Below, in pieces: positions 15,227 through 22,807 of a stretch of 23,444 nucleotides of DNA; position 1 is the stretch's first letter; the number at the start of each line of letters is the position of its first letter. The notes beneath the pieces are model-generated. The model saw only the letters and a program-made list of their open reading frames with translations. It had not been told where the DNA came from and did no database searches. The stretch lies in assembly GCA_964387775.1 (NCBI GenBank), contig CAYLZO010000057.1, positions 1 through 23,444 on the forward strand, read 5' to 3'. The position numbers and the translations under genes are program-made. Origin of the DNA: CAYLZO01 sp964387775 (GTDB taxonomy: Bacteria > Chloroflexota > Anaerolineae > JAAYZQ01).

Positions 15227-17356
15227 CTACTCGGCCCAACTCGGGTCCACGTCGCGGTACTGGCCCTGGACCAGGGGCACGGGCTGGCCGCCGCTGCGGC
15301 GCACGGCCAGGATGTTGGCCGCGTCCTGGCCATCGCTGCGGCCGTTGCCGTTGGAATCACGCACGCGGGCGAAGGCGATCCATTGGCCGTCGGGCGACCA
15401 GGCGGGGGTGATGGCCCAATCGCCGGAGGTCAGTTGGCGCAGGTCGCTGCCGTCGGCCCGGGCGACCCACACGTCGCCGGCGTCCTCCTCGTCCACGGCG
15501 CCGTTGCCGTTGGTGTCCTGCGTGTTGCGGATGAAGGCGATCCAGTTCCCATTGGACGACCAGACCGGCTTGACGTCGCAGGCCGGGCCGCCCAGCCACA
15601 GCGTCCGGCCGCTGCCATTGGCGTTCATGACGTAAATGTCCCAGTCGCTGGTCCCCTTAAAACCCTCGGTAAAGATGATGCGCCCGTCGGGGGACCAATC
15701 GGGCCACTGGTCCTCGGCGGTGGTGGAGGTGCGCTGGGCGAGCTGCCCGTTGGTCTGCCGCACGTGGATCTCGGAGTTGGCCACGCCCTGGGTCAGGGCC
15801 GTGGTGGAGAAGGCCAGCCGCTGGCCGTCGGGCGCCCAGCGGGGATAGTCGTCCCAGGCGTCGGTGGTGATCCAAGCCGTCTGGCCGCCGCCGCTGGCGT
15901 TCATCACCCAGATGTCGTAGCTGCCGGACCGGTTGCTGGTGAAGGCGATGCGTTGGCCGTCGGGGGACCAATCGGGCAGCCAGTCGTTGGCGTTGTTGTT
16001 GGTCAGCCGTTGGGGGCTGCCGCCGGGGAGGCTCACGACGTAAATCTCGGGGTTGCCGTGGCGGTTGGAGGTGAAGGCCAGCCGCCCCGTGGGGCCGTCG
16101 GGCGGCTCGGTGGGCGGCGGCGGGGTGTCGGTTGGCGGGATGGGTGTGTGGGTCGGTGGGACGGCCGTGTCGGTGGGCGGCGCCTCTGAGGGCACGATGG
16201 CTGTGTCGGTCGGAGCAGGCGCTGTGACTTTGGCGAGCTCGGTCGGACTTGCGCTGGGCGTGGCCGTGCTGGCGGGCCCGGCTGTGGGCTCGGGCAAAGA
16301 CTCGGTGGGAGCGACGCCGGTGGCCGTCGCGGTGAGGGTGGTGGTCGGCTGGGCTGCATCTGTTTGCCCGGCGACGGCCTGCGTCGCCGTGGGGGTTTCC
16401 TCCCCACCGCCCCCCAGCAGCAGCGCCAGCCCGCCGACGAGGAGCAGCAGCACGAGCGCGATGCCGCCCACGAGCCAGACCAGGGGGGACCGGCGGGGAC
16501 GGGCCACCGGAGCGGGCGTGGCGGCGGCCCTGGGTGCCTTGCCGCTGCGGGCTGCACGCAAGGCGGCGATCATGTCGCTGCCCCGCTGGAAGCGCTGCCC
16601 CGGCTCCTTGGCGATGGCCTTGACCACGACGTCGGCCACGGCGGATGGCAGGCGGGGGTTCAGATCGCGGGGCGGCGGCGGCGGCTGGTTGACGACGGCG
16701 TAGAGGGTGGCGTGAGGCGTCGTCGCGTGAAAGGGCGCCTTGCCCGTGAGCATCTGGTAGAGCACCACGCCCAGGGCGTAGAGGTCGGTGCGATGGTCCA
16801 CCGGCCGGCCCTCGGCCTGTTCGGGGGCCATGTACTCGGGCGTGCCTATCAGCGCGCCGGTGCGGGTCAGGCGCGTGCCGCCCGAGGCGCGGGCAATGCC
16901 AAAATCGGTCACTTTGGCGTCGCCGTCGGCGGTAAAGAGGATGTTGGCCGGCTTGATGTCGCGGTGCACCAGGCCCCGGCTGTGGGCATAATCGAGGGCG
17001 CTGGCCACCTGGCCCAGGATGCGCTCGGCCTCGGCCAGGCTCATGGGGCCGGCGTCGATCCGCTCCCGCAGCGAGCCGCCCTCGACGTACTCCATGGCGA
17101 TGTAGTGGACGCCGTCGGCCTGGCCAATGTCGTGGATAATGATGATGTTGGGGTGATTCAGTTGGGCCGCGGCCTTGGCCTCGCGGTCGAAGCGGGCCAG
17201 GAACTCGGGCTCGTGCTGAAAATACTCGGGCAGCACCTTGAGGGCGACAAAGCGCTCCAGGGAGGGCTGCCAGGCTTTGTAGACGACGGCCATACCGCCC
17301 CGGCCCAGTTCCTCGACGATCTGGTACTGGCCGATGGTCTTGCCGCGCAATTCCAT
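15227..17356 (-). CDS. PknB-like receptor kinase with TolB/PD40 propeller ectodomain carrying two EF-hand-like loops
   Basis: This is a 709-residue receptor Ser/Thr kinase. The kinase domain (about 1-265) is complete: GRGGMAVVYK, Lys40, Glu59, catalytic Asp133 in HRDIKPAN, Asp151 in DFG, Thr164/Thr166 in LTRTG and APEQ. One transmembrane helix spans about 291-313 (LVWLVGGIALVLLLLVGG). A Thr/Pro-rich stalk follows to about 425, then a beta-propeller of roughly six PD40 blades (WSPDGQRIAFTSN, WAPDGQRLAF, WSPDGRIIF, WSSNGNWIAF, WSPDGQWIAF). The last strand (DVDPSWAE) probably closes with the first (GRLAFTSN). Two blades contain 12-residue Ca-loop motifs, DTNGNGAVDEED (from about 614) and DSNGNGRSDGQD (from about 667). 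The ATG follows GGAGG, and the gene starts 13 bases after the upstream kinase stop. It is the most elaborate sensor of the cluster. Confidence 0.93.
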   Translation of the reverse strand: MELRGKTIGQYQIVEELGRGGMAVVYKAWQPSLERFVALKVLPEYFQHEPEFLARFDREAKAAAQLNHPNIIIIHDIGQADGVHYIAMEYVEGGSLRERIDAGPMSLAEAERILGQVASALDYAHSRGLVHRDIKPANILFTADGDAKVTDFGIARASGGTRLTRTGALIGTPEYMAPEQAEGRPVDHRTDLYALGVVLYQMLTGKAPFHATTPHATLYAVVNQPPPPPRDLNPRLPSAVADVVVKAIAKEPGQRFQRGSDMIAALRAARSGKAPRAAATPAPVARPRRSPLVWLVGGIALVLLLLVGGLALLLGGGGEETPTATQAVAGQTDAAQPTTTLTATATGVAPTESLPEPTAGPASTATPSASPTELAKVTAPAPTDTAIVPSEAPPTDTAVPPTHTPIPPTDTPPPPTEPPDGPTGRLAFTSNRHGNPEIYVVSLPGGSPQRLTNNNANDWLPDWSPDGQRIAFTSNRSGSYDIWVMNASGGGQTAWITTDAWDDYPRWAPDGQRLAFSTTALTQGVANSEIHVRQTNGQLAQRTSTTAEDQWPDWSPDGRIIFTEGFKGTSDWDIYVMNANGSGRTLWLGGPACDVKPVWSSNGNWIAFIRNTQDTNGNGAVDEEDAGDVWVARADGSDLRQLTSGDWAITPAWSPDGQWIAFARVRDSNGNGRSDGQDAANILAVRRSGGQPVPLVQGQYRDVDPSWAE

Positions 17357-17369
17357 TATATCCTCCGCG

Positions 17370-19001
17370 TCAGAATATCTCGAAAGTCCCGCTGGCGATC
17401 ATCTCCCCTTCGAGATACAACTCCACGCGGTAGGTGCCGAGCGTCCACTTGCCCGGCTCGCCCCAGCCCCAACCCTTGGCGTGCCAGGACGTCGTCCAAT
17501 CGGGCTCGATGTGGTGGTTGCCCGTGAACTCGGTGAACACACTGCCGTCGGGGTAGTAGTATACGATGTCCAGCGCGAAATCGATCCGCCGGTCGTGCTC
17601 CTCATATTCAAGGTAGAGTTCGTAATAGACGTAGCGCGCCTCGGCGCGGGCAAAGCGTTGGCCGTATTCCCGCTCGTCGCGGGGCGGCTGCTCCTTGGGC
17701 CCCTCAAAGAAGCGCAGCGCTTCGACGTTGGCCTGCAGGGCCGGAATGTCCCAGTCGGGCGTCGGCGTTTGGGTCGGCGGCGGCGCAGCCGGCGGCTCAG
17801 TGGGCCGGGGACTGGGCGTTGGTGTCGCGCTGGGCGCGGGCGTTGCCGACGCAACGGGCACAATCACCACCTCCGTTGCACCGGCGCCCGGATCCACCGC
17901 GGCCGAGGTGACGACCTGGGTCACGATCTCGGGTGTGACGACGAAGGTCACCAAGCCTGACGGGTCCCCGTTGCCATCGGGCGGCGGTCCGTCGTTCAGC
18001 AAGAGCCAGACCCCGCCGCCCACCAGGGCCAGGAGCACGAGGGCGATGGCTCCCAGCAAGACCCCCACCGTGCCCTGTCGCCTGGGCTGAGCGGGGCGCT
18101 CACGCGTCACCGGCCCCGTCAGGGGCACGGGCGAGGGGGAGCGCCGCTCCCGAGGTGGGAGCGGGCGCGTCTGCTCCTCCACGACCTGCTCCCGGCGCAG
18201 CGAGCGGGCAAAGTCGCTGGCGCGCTGAAAGCGGGCGGCCGGATTCTTGGCCAGTGCCTGGTCCAGGATCGCCTCCAGCCAGCCGGGCGCCGACGGATTT
18301 ACGCGCCGCAGCGGCGGTGGCGTCTCGTTCAGATGTTGATAGACGACGGCCATCGGCGTATCGGCGCGGAAGGGCGGGCGCCCGCCGACCATCTCGTATA
18401 GGACGACGCCCAGCGAATAGATGTCGGTCCGGCCATCGACCGCGTGCCCCTCGACCTGCTCGGGCGCCATGTACTCCGGGGTGCCGATGGCGGTGCCGGT
18501 CCGGGTGAGCTGCTCCTGCTCGTAGAGCGCCTTGGCGATTCCAAAATCGGTCAGGAGGGGGCGGCCGTCGGCGCTGAGCAGGATGTTGCTCGGCTTGACG
18601 TCGCGGTGGATGAGACCCCGCTGGTGGGCATAGTCCAGGGCCTCGGCCACCTGGGCAACGATGGAAATCGCCCGCCCCATATCCAGCGGCCTGCGCCGCA
18701 TCAGGTCCTTAAGCGAGCCGCCGGGGGCATAGTCCATGACGATGTAGTAGACGCCGTAGGCCACGCCCGCGTCGTAGACGTGCAGGATGTTGGGATGGCT
18801 GAGTTTGGCCACGGCCAGGGCCTCGCGGCGAAAGCGGGTGACGAATTGCTGGTTGCGGGCCAGGTCGCCGCGCAGCACCTTGATGGCTACGTAACGATTC
18901 AACGACTCCTGGTAGCCCTTGTAAACGACGGCCATGCCCCCTTCGCCGATTTTTTCGCGAATGGTGTAGGGGCCGATCCTCTTGCCGATTAGCTCGTCCA
19001 T
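17370..19001 (-). CDS. PknB-like receptor kinase with C-terminal beta-rich ectodomain
   Basis: This is a 543-residue receptor Ser/Thr kinase. The cytoplasmic kinase domain has GEGGMAVVYK, Lys41 in VAIK, Glu60, catalytic Asp134 in HRDVKPSN, Asp152 in DFG, Thr166/Thr168 in LTRTG and APEQ. A transmembrane helix lies at about 311-333, then a Val/Thr/Pro-rich linker, then a C-terminal domain of about 120 residues (about 423-543). That domain is rich in aromatic beta strands: ARYVYYELYLEYEE, VYYYPDGSVFTEF, WGWGEPGKWTLGTYRVELY and SGTFEIF. It looks like a beta-sandwich with family-wide conserved W and G positions; I do not know a named family for it. The ATG is preceded by AAAGAGGGC. It sits 63 bases after the receptor-type PP2C stop and 13 bases before the next kinase, so the genes are probably cotranscribed. 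Confidence 0.93.
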   Translation of the reverse strand: MDELIGKRIGPYTIREKIGEGGMAVVYKGYQESLNRYVAIKVLRGDLARNQQFVTRFRREALAVAKLSHPNILHVYDAGVAYGVYYIVMDYAPGGSLKDLMRRRPLDMGRAISIVAQVAEALDYAHQRGLIHRDVKPSNILLSADGRPLLTDFGIAKALYEQEQLTRTGTAIGTPEYMAPEQVEGHAVDGRTDIYSLGVVLYEMVGGRPPFRADTPMAVVYQHLNETPPPLRRVNPSAPGWLEAILDQALAKNPAARFQRASDFARSLRREQVVEEQTRPLPPRERRSPSPVPLTGPVTRERPAQPRRQGTVGVLLGAIALVLLALVGGGVWLLLNDGPPPDGNGDPSGLVTFVVTPEIVTQVVTSAAVDPGAGATEVVIVPVASATPAPSATPTPSPRPTEPPAAPPPTQTPTPDWDIPALQANVEALRFFEGPKEQPPRDEREYGQRFARAEARYVYYELYLEYEEHDRRIDFALDIVYYYPDGSVFTEFTGNHHIEPDWTTSWHAKGWGWGEPGKWTLGTYRVELYLEGEMIASGTFEIF

Positions 19002-19064
19002 TGCCCTCTTTCTAGGTCCTTCCCAAATGGATCGGGATTGAGGAATCCGTAAGTATCACGCGGG

Positions 19065-20705
19065 CTAGCGCCCGGATGACTCTTCGTCATCGTCCACCGT
19101 CGGCGTCGGGTCCGGCGGCGGAGGTGGCTCTTGGGGCGGCGCCTCTGCACCCAGGTAGGTGAAGGCGCGGGGTTCCGCCTCGGGGCTGGTGCGCCTGTCC
19201 CGGACCGTGTCCACCACGACGACGCTCCAGCGGTAGGGGCCGGCCCCGCCATCCGTAATCCGGGGCACCAGGTCCAGGTCGATCTCTTGCTGGGTCTGAT
19301 CGGTGTAGGCGGCGGCCCCATTGTGCTGGGCATCGCCCTGCCGCCAGATCAGGACCTGGAACTGCTTGTCACCGGTGAGCGACCCGGCATAGCTCCAGCG
19401 GAAGGTCGTCCTGCCCCGCAGTTGGGCGCCGGCGTTGGGCTCCAGCAAGGTGGGCGCCGGATCGGTGGACCTGGGCGTGCGCAGGGGCGACCGCGGGCTC
19501 GGCGGCAGGGGCGTGTTCGTCGGGCGGGGCGTGGGCTCTGTCGTCGGCGTGAACGTGGCAGCCAGCGTGGCCGTCGGCTCGGAGGGCGTCGCCTCTGCCG
19601 GTTCGACCGGGGCCGGCACCGTGTCGGTCACCACGGGGGCCACCTCGGCGGTGGCTTCGGGCGAAGGGGTCGGCGCCAGGGTGGCAGAGGGCGGCAAGGG
19701 AGTCTCGGTCGCCAGGGGCGTGGGCGTCGCTGTCGGGGTTCCCCCCCACAGGCTCGGCCCGACAAAGAGGGCGGCCAGGGCCAGGATCACGACGACGGCC
19801 AAGCCGGCCAGAACCGGAACGAGCGGAAAGCTCCGGGCGGGCTCTGCTTCGGCAGCCAGCGGTACCGGCGCAACCGCCGGCTCGCGAGGTGCACTGACGA
19901 GGAGCAGGGTGACGTTGTCGCTGCCTCCCCGCTCGTTGGCCTGGGCCACGAGCAAATCGGAGGCCTCCTCAGGCGGATGCTCCCGCACGATGGCCGCAAT
20001 CTCGGGGTCCTCCACCGGTCCCGTCAGGCCATCGGTGCAGAGGAGCAGGGTATCGCCCTCGCCGATCTCGCCCTCAAAGAGGTCCACCTCGACGGCCGGC
20101 CGCGAGCCCAAGGCCCGCGTCACCAGGTTTCGCTGGGGATGGCGGCGGGCCTGTTCGTATGTTAGCAGGCCGGCGCGCACCTGCTCGTCCACCCAGGAGT
20201 GGTCCTCGGTGATCTGGGTGATGCCCTGGCGGTTGATGAGGTAGGCCCGGCTGTCGCCCACGTTGGCCACATAGACCTTGCGCCCCAGGAGGACGGCCGC
20301 CACCAGGGTGGTGCCCATGCCCGCCTTCGAGGGATCGGCCTGGGCCTGGTCGTAGATGCGCTGGTTGGCCGCGCGAAAGGCGCGCACCAGGCTGGTACCG
20401 ATGTCGTGGCCCGTGTCCTTGTAGTACTCGTTGATGACGACCTCGACCGCGCCGCGGCTGGCGACCTCGCCGGCCTGGTGGCCGCCCATCCCATCGGCGA
20501 CGAGGTAGATGACGCCTTTCTTCGCCCGCTGCTGGGGATCGGGCGGGACGTAGTGATCGACATAGTCCTCGTTGTGGGGCCGCAGGCGGCCCACGTCCGT
20601 CCGCTTGGCCACCTCCAGGCCCAGGGGGCGGACCTCGGTGACCCGCTGGGGATCTACAGGGACGGCAGGCTGCGGCTTTGGCTCGCCTTTATCGTTTTGA
20701 CTCAT
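19065..20705 (-). CDS. Receptor-type PP2C phosphatase with transmembrane helix and FN3-like ectodomain
   Basis: This 546-residue protein starts with a PPM/PP2C Ser/Thr phosphatase domain, a Mn2+/Mg2+ enzyme that would reverse kinase phosphorylation. Motifs in order are VGRLRPHNEDY (Glu46, Asp47), VADGMGGHQAGE (Asp71), GTTLVAAVL, NVGDSRAYL, TRALGS, LLCTDGLTG and NERGGSDNVTLLLV. A transmembrane helix follows at about 296-316 (VPVLAGLAVVVILALAALFV), then a long Thr/Pro stalk like that of the kinases. Next is an ectodomain (TLLEPNAGAQLRG, TTFRWSYAGSL, FQVLIW, YRWSVVVVD) that looks fibronectin-III-like, and an acidic tail. The start is ATG 20705, preceded by GTGAGGTG; the frame upstream runs into a long hairpin and is not protein-like. 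A phosphatase with a sensor ectodomain is less usual than the plain PP2C of such clusters. Three kinases follow. Confidence 0.9.
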   Translation of the reverse strand: MSQNDKGEPKPQPAVPVDPQRVTEVRPLGLEVAKRTDVGRLRPHNEDYVDHYVPPDPQQRAKKGVIYLVADGMGGHQAGEVASRGAVEVVINEYYKDTGHDIGTSLVRAFRAANQRIYDQAQADPSKAGMGTTLVAAVLLGRKVYVANVGDSRAYLINRQGITQITEDHSWVDEQVRAGLLTYEQARRHPQRNLVTRALGSRPAVEVDLFEGEIGEGDTLLLCTDGLTGPVEDPEIAAIVREHPPEEASDLLVAQANERGGSDNVTLLLVSAPREPAVAPVPLAAEAEPARSFPLVPVLAGLAVVVILALAALFVGPSLWGGTPTATPTPLATETPLPPSATLAPTPSPEATAEVAPVVTDTVPAPVEPAEATPSEPTATLAATFTPTTEPTPRPTNTPLPPSPRSPLRTPRSTDPAPTLLEPNAGAQLRGRTTFRWSYAGSLTGDKQFQVLIWRQGDAQHNGAAAYTDQTQQEIDLDLVPRITDGGAGPYRWSVVVVDTVRDRRTSPEAEPRAFTYLGAEAPPQEPPPPPDPTPTVDDDEESSGR

Positions 20706-20731
20706 AGACACCTCACTTGATTTTGCCCAAG

Positions 20732-20805
20732 AGGTAGTGGTTACACGTTGACTGATGGGGGGCGGGAAAACCCCGCCCCCATCAGTCAACACCTTACCAC
20801 TACCT
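20732..20805. repeat. Long imperfect palindrome in the leader of the receptor PP2C gene
   Basis: An inner stem pairs GTTGACTGATGGGGG (20747-20761) with its exact complement at 20776-20790. It is extended by CGGG (20763-20766) with CCCG (20772-20775) past a one-base bulge, closing an AAAAC loop. A second outer stem pairs AGGTAGTGGT (20732-20741) with ACCACTACCT (20796-20805) across a symmetric 5-by-5 internal loop. It ends 26 bases before the PP2C start codon. Confidence 0.92.
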
Positions 20806-20859
20806 GCCAAAGGCTGGACGAAGAATCTGGTCTCACCCTCCCGGTCGTCGGGCCAGGGC

Positions 20860-20888
20860 ATTTTACCCCAATCCCGGACATAAAGCAA
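20860..20888 (-). promoter_or_regulatory. Possible promoter of the receptor PP2C / kinase operon
   Basis: On the minus strand TTGCTT (20888-20883) and TAAAAT (20865-20860) are separated by 17 bases. The -10 is good and the -35 is poor. A start near 20853 would put the long hairpin inside the 5' untranslated region. Confidence 0.35.
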
Positions 20889-20948
20889 CTGGCGCTCGGC
20901 CCAATCTCCGACCCCCTACCGGCGAGGTCAGGCGCCGCCGATCCTGCT

Positions 20949-21566
20949 TTAGAGCAGCGTGTAGGCCGCCAACAAGCCGAGAAGGGTCAGCAGCACCACA
21001 GCGATGATGGCCAGCAGGAGGAGCAAAATCCAGGTCCGGGCGCGGGAGCCGGACCGGGTCGCAGCCCCGGTCGCGGGAAAGGGCCGGGCGATCACGGGGT
21101 CTGTGGGCGTGAAGGAGCGACCGGGCTGGGTGCGCTCGGGGTCGGGGTGCAGGAGCTGCCGTCCGCAGCGCCGGCACTGCTCGGCGTCGGACCGGTTGGG
21201 CGCCCCACAGTAGGCGCAAAAGACCTGGGCACCCTGGGGCAGTAGGTTCCCCTGGGGCGGCGTCCGCTCAGCAGCCGAGTCCCAACCCTGTAGAAAACGC
21301 AACTGGGCGTCGCCCAGGGCAACGACGTCGCCGTGGCGCAGGTATTGGGCCCGCGCCAGCCGCTGGCCGTTGACGTAGGTGCCATGGGTGCTGCCCAGGT
21401 CCTCCAGGATGACGCGATCCCCCTGGTGCCACACCCAGGCGTGGCGCCGCGAGGCAAACATGGCGTTGAGGACCAGGTCGCAGCGAGCGCTGCGGCCAAT
21501 GGTCATCTGCGAGCCAATGGACGCCCAGCGAACTCCACCTCGGTCTTGGACAACAAAATCAGCCAT
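20949..21566 (-). CDS. FHA-domain protein with zinc ribbon and C-terminal membrane anchor
   Basis: This 205-residue protein probably acts as a phosphothreonine reader at the membrane. The FHA domain (about 1-95) has the conserved binding residues: Arg25 in IGRS, Ser39 and His42 in SRRHA, GSTHGTYVNG (58-67), and HGDVVALG. A zinc ribbon follows with Cys117 and Cys120 (CAYC) and Cys131 and Cys134 (CRRC). A basic linker leads to a hydrophobic C-terminal helix (about 178-205, WILLLLLAIIAVVLLTLLGL) that leaves no soluble domain outside, so it should be tail-anchored and face the cytoplasm. The ATG at 21566 starts the domain directly, though the Shine-Dalgarno is weak. It lies between two PP2C genes and upstream of three kinases whose activation loops contain Thr pairs, which are plausible ligands. 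The partner is inferred, not shown. Confidence 0.9.
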   Translation of the reverse strand: MADFVVQDRGGVRWASIGSQMTIGRSARCDLVLNAMFASRRHAWVWHQGDRVILEDLGSTHGTYVNGQRLARAQYLRHGDVVALGDAQLRFLQGWDSAAERTPPQGNLLPQGAQVFCAYCGAPNRSDAEQCRRCGRQLLHPDPERTQPGRSFTPTDPVIARPFPATGAATRSGSRARTWILLLLLAIIAVVLLTLLGLLAAYTLL

Positions 21567-21854
21567 CGCCTGTACTTTCAGTCGTGTCTTTTGTCTTTCG
21601 CCATTTTGTCGATCGTCATTCTGAGCGACCGGAGGGAGCGCGCAGTCCCTGCATCCAGAGGAAGAATCTCGGTTATGTCACAAGAACCAGTTTGGCACAA
21701 GTGGAGATTCTTCCCCGATGCTGCACGTCGTTAGTGCCGCTGGCAGGACGGCGCGTCGCTTCGTTCCTCAGAATGACCTGCCGTAAGGGTGCCAAGCGCA
21801 CAAAGTCTTTACTCAGTTTCTTGGCGCCCATTGCGTCCTTGCGGTCGATTCCAC
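21567..21854. other. Intergenic region without genes between the PP2C and FHA genes
   Basis: These 288 bases hold no convincing gene. They contain a nested inverted repeat (21615-21777) and, next to the PP2C stop, a stretch (about 21820-21850) whose minus strand reads GACCGCAAGGACGCAATGGG, resembling a common bacterial intergenic repeat (accgcaaagacgc type). A weak extended -10 candidate (TGACATAAC, minus strand, near 21675) might start the FHA gene, but it is not a firm call. Confidence 0.7.
21615..21777. repeat. Nested inverted-repeat element with GTCATTCTGAG ends
   Basis: The ends GTCATTCTGAG (21615-21625) and CTCAGAATGAC (21767-21777) are perfect 11-base inverted copies. Inside, GAAGAATCTC (21661-21670) and GAGATTCTTC (21704-21713) form a second perfect 10-base inverted pair. 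The 163-base element has no coding capacity and resembles the widespread gtcattctgagcg...gaagaatct intergenic repeats of many environmental bacteria, possibly a MITE relic. Confidence 0.85.
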
Positions 21855-22751
21855 CTAGAAAAGGATCAACCCGGCCAAGAAGCCCAGCCCGACGATGGCC
21901 AGGACGAACAGCGCGACGGCTACGAGGAACACGGGCGAGCGCAGCCCCTCGGTTTCGCCGACCACCGCCCGGCGCAGGGTGTCCACGACGAACCACCACG
22001 TCGCTGGCCGGCCCAGGGCGGCCAGCGCGCCGAGAATCCCCTCGCCACTGGCCACGCCGCCGACGCCGACCACGATGACACTGACATTGTCCGGGCCGCC
22101 GCGCTCGTTGGCCCGCCGGACCAGGGCCTCGGCGGCGGCCTGGGGCGACTTGCGGCCGACGACGTCGCGGATCTCGTCGTCCGAGACGGGGCGGGTCAGG
22201 CCATCAGAACAGAGGACCACGCGGTCGCCCGGTTGCAGTTCGATGGGCGGAAAGAGGTCCACCTTGACGCTGGCCTTGGTGCCCAGCGCCCGGGTGACCA
22301 CGTGTTGGCCCGGCAGGCCGTGGTCGCGCGTGAGCTGCCGCAGGTTGCCCTGGCGCAGCAGGTAGGCCCGGCTGTCGCCCACGTTGGCGACCCAGAGTTC
22401 CGTGCCCCGGCTGACGGCAGCGACCAGCGTCGTCCCCCACCGATCCCTGGCCGTCGCTCCCGACCCCCGCTCGTAAAGGCCGGTGTTGGCCGCCTCAATG
22501 GCCTGTCGCAGGGCGGCAGCCACGTCCGTCCCCGGGTGGTCCACATAGTCGCGGATGACCCGGTCCACGGCGTAGCGGCTGGCCAGGTCCCCACGCTGGT
22601 GGCCGCCCATGCCGTCGGCCAGGACAAAGAGGCTGCCCTTGCGGGCCAGCCGCCGGTTGTCGTCGGGCTGAAAAACCCCGAGCCAGTCCTCGTTCTTGGC
22701 CCGCACCCGGCCCGGATGGGAGAACTGGCCGACCTCTAGCTGCAAGTTCAC
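21855..22751 (-). CDS. PP2C-family Ser/Thr phosphatase, C-terminally membrane anchored
   Basis: This 298-residue PPM/PP2C phosphatase is the usual partner of PknB-like kinases. Motifs in order are GRVRAKNEDW (Glu21, Asp22), LADGMGGHQRGD (Asp46), GTTLVAAV, NVGDSRAYL, TRALGT, VLCSDGLTRP and NERGGPDNVSVIVV. The catalytic domain ends at about 235, and a C-terminal hydrophobic helix (about 272-298, FLVAVALFVLAIVGLGFLAGL) anchors it with no ectodomain. The start is GTG 22751; a TTG two codons later would give a better distance to GGGGAG, so the exact start is uncertain by two residues. It follows the anchored hypothetical gene by 56 bases and precedes the FHA gene by 288 bases. With the receptor-type PP2C it makes two phosphatases for three kinases. 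Confidence 0.93.
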   Translation of the reverse strand: MNLQLEVGQFSHPGRVRAKNEDWLGVFQPDDNRRLARKGSLFVLADGMGGHQRGDLASRYAVDRVIRDYVDHPGTDVAAALRQAIEAANTGLYERGSGATARDRWGTTLVAAVSRGTELWVANVGDSRAYLLRQGNLRQLTRDHGLPGQHVVTRALGTKASVKVDLFPPIELQPGDRVVLCSDGLTRPVSDDEIRDVVGRKSPQAAAEALVRRANERGGPDNVSVIVVGVGGVASGEGILGALAALGRPATWWFVVDTLRRAVVGETEGLRSPVFLVAVALFVLAIVGLGFLAGLILF

Positions 22752-22780
22752 ACACTCCCCTGGGATAGCACGTGGGTAGA

Positions 22781-22799
22781 GGCAAGTCTGAAACTTGCC
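22781..22799. repeat. Short hairpin GGCAAGT/ACTTGCC
   Basis: A perfect 7-bp inverted repeat with a 5-base loop (CTGAA) lies between the anchored hypothetical gene and the PP2C gene. No T tract follows on either strand, so it is not a standard terminator. It may be a small intergenic repeat or an mRNA-stabilising hairpin. Confidence 0.6.
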
Positions 22800-22807
22800 C
22801 TACGATG

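Noticed and set aside
20706..20888. 61-residue N-terminal extension of the receptor PP2C
   Set aside because: It is encoded across a long hairpin and a promoter-like site; ATG 20705 has a proper Shine-Dalgarno and the domain starts after it.
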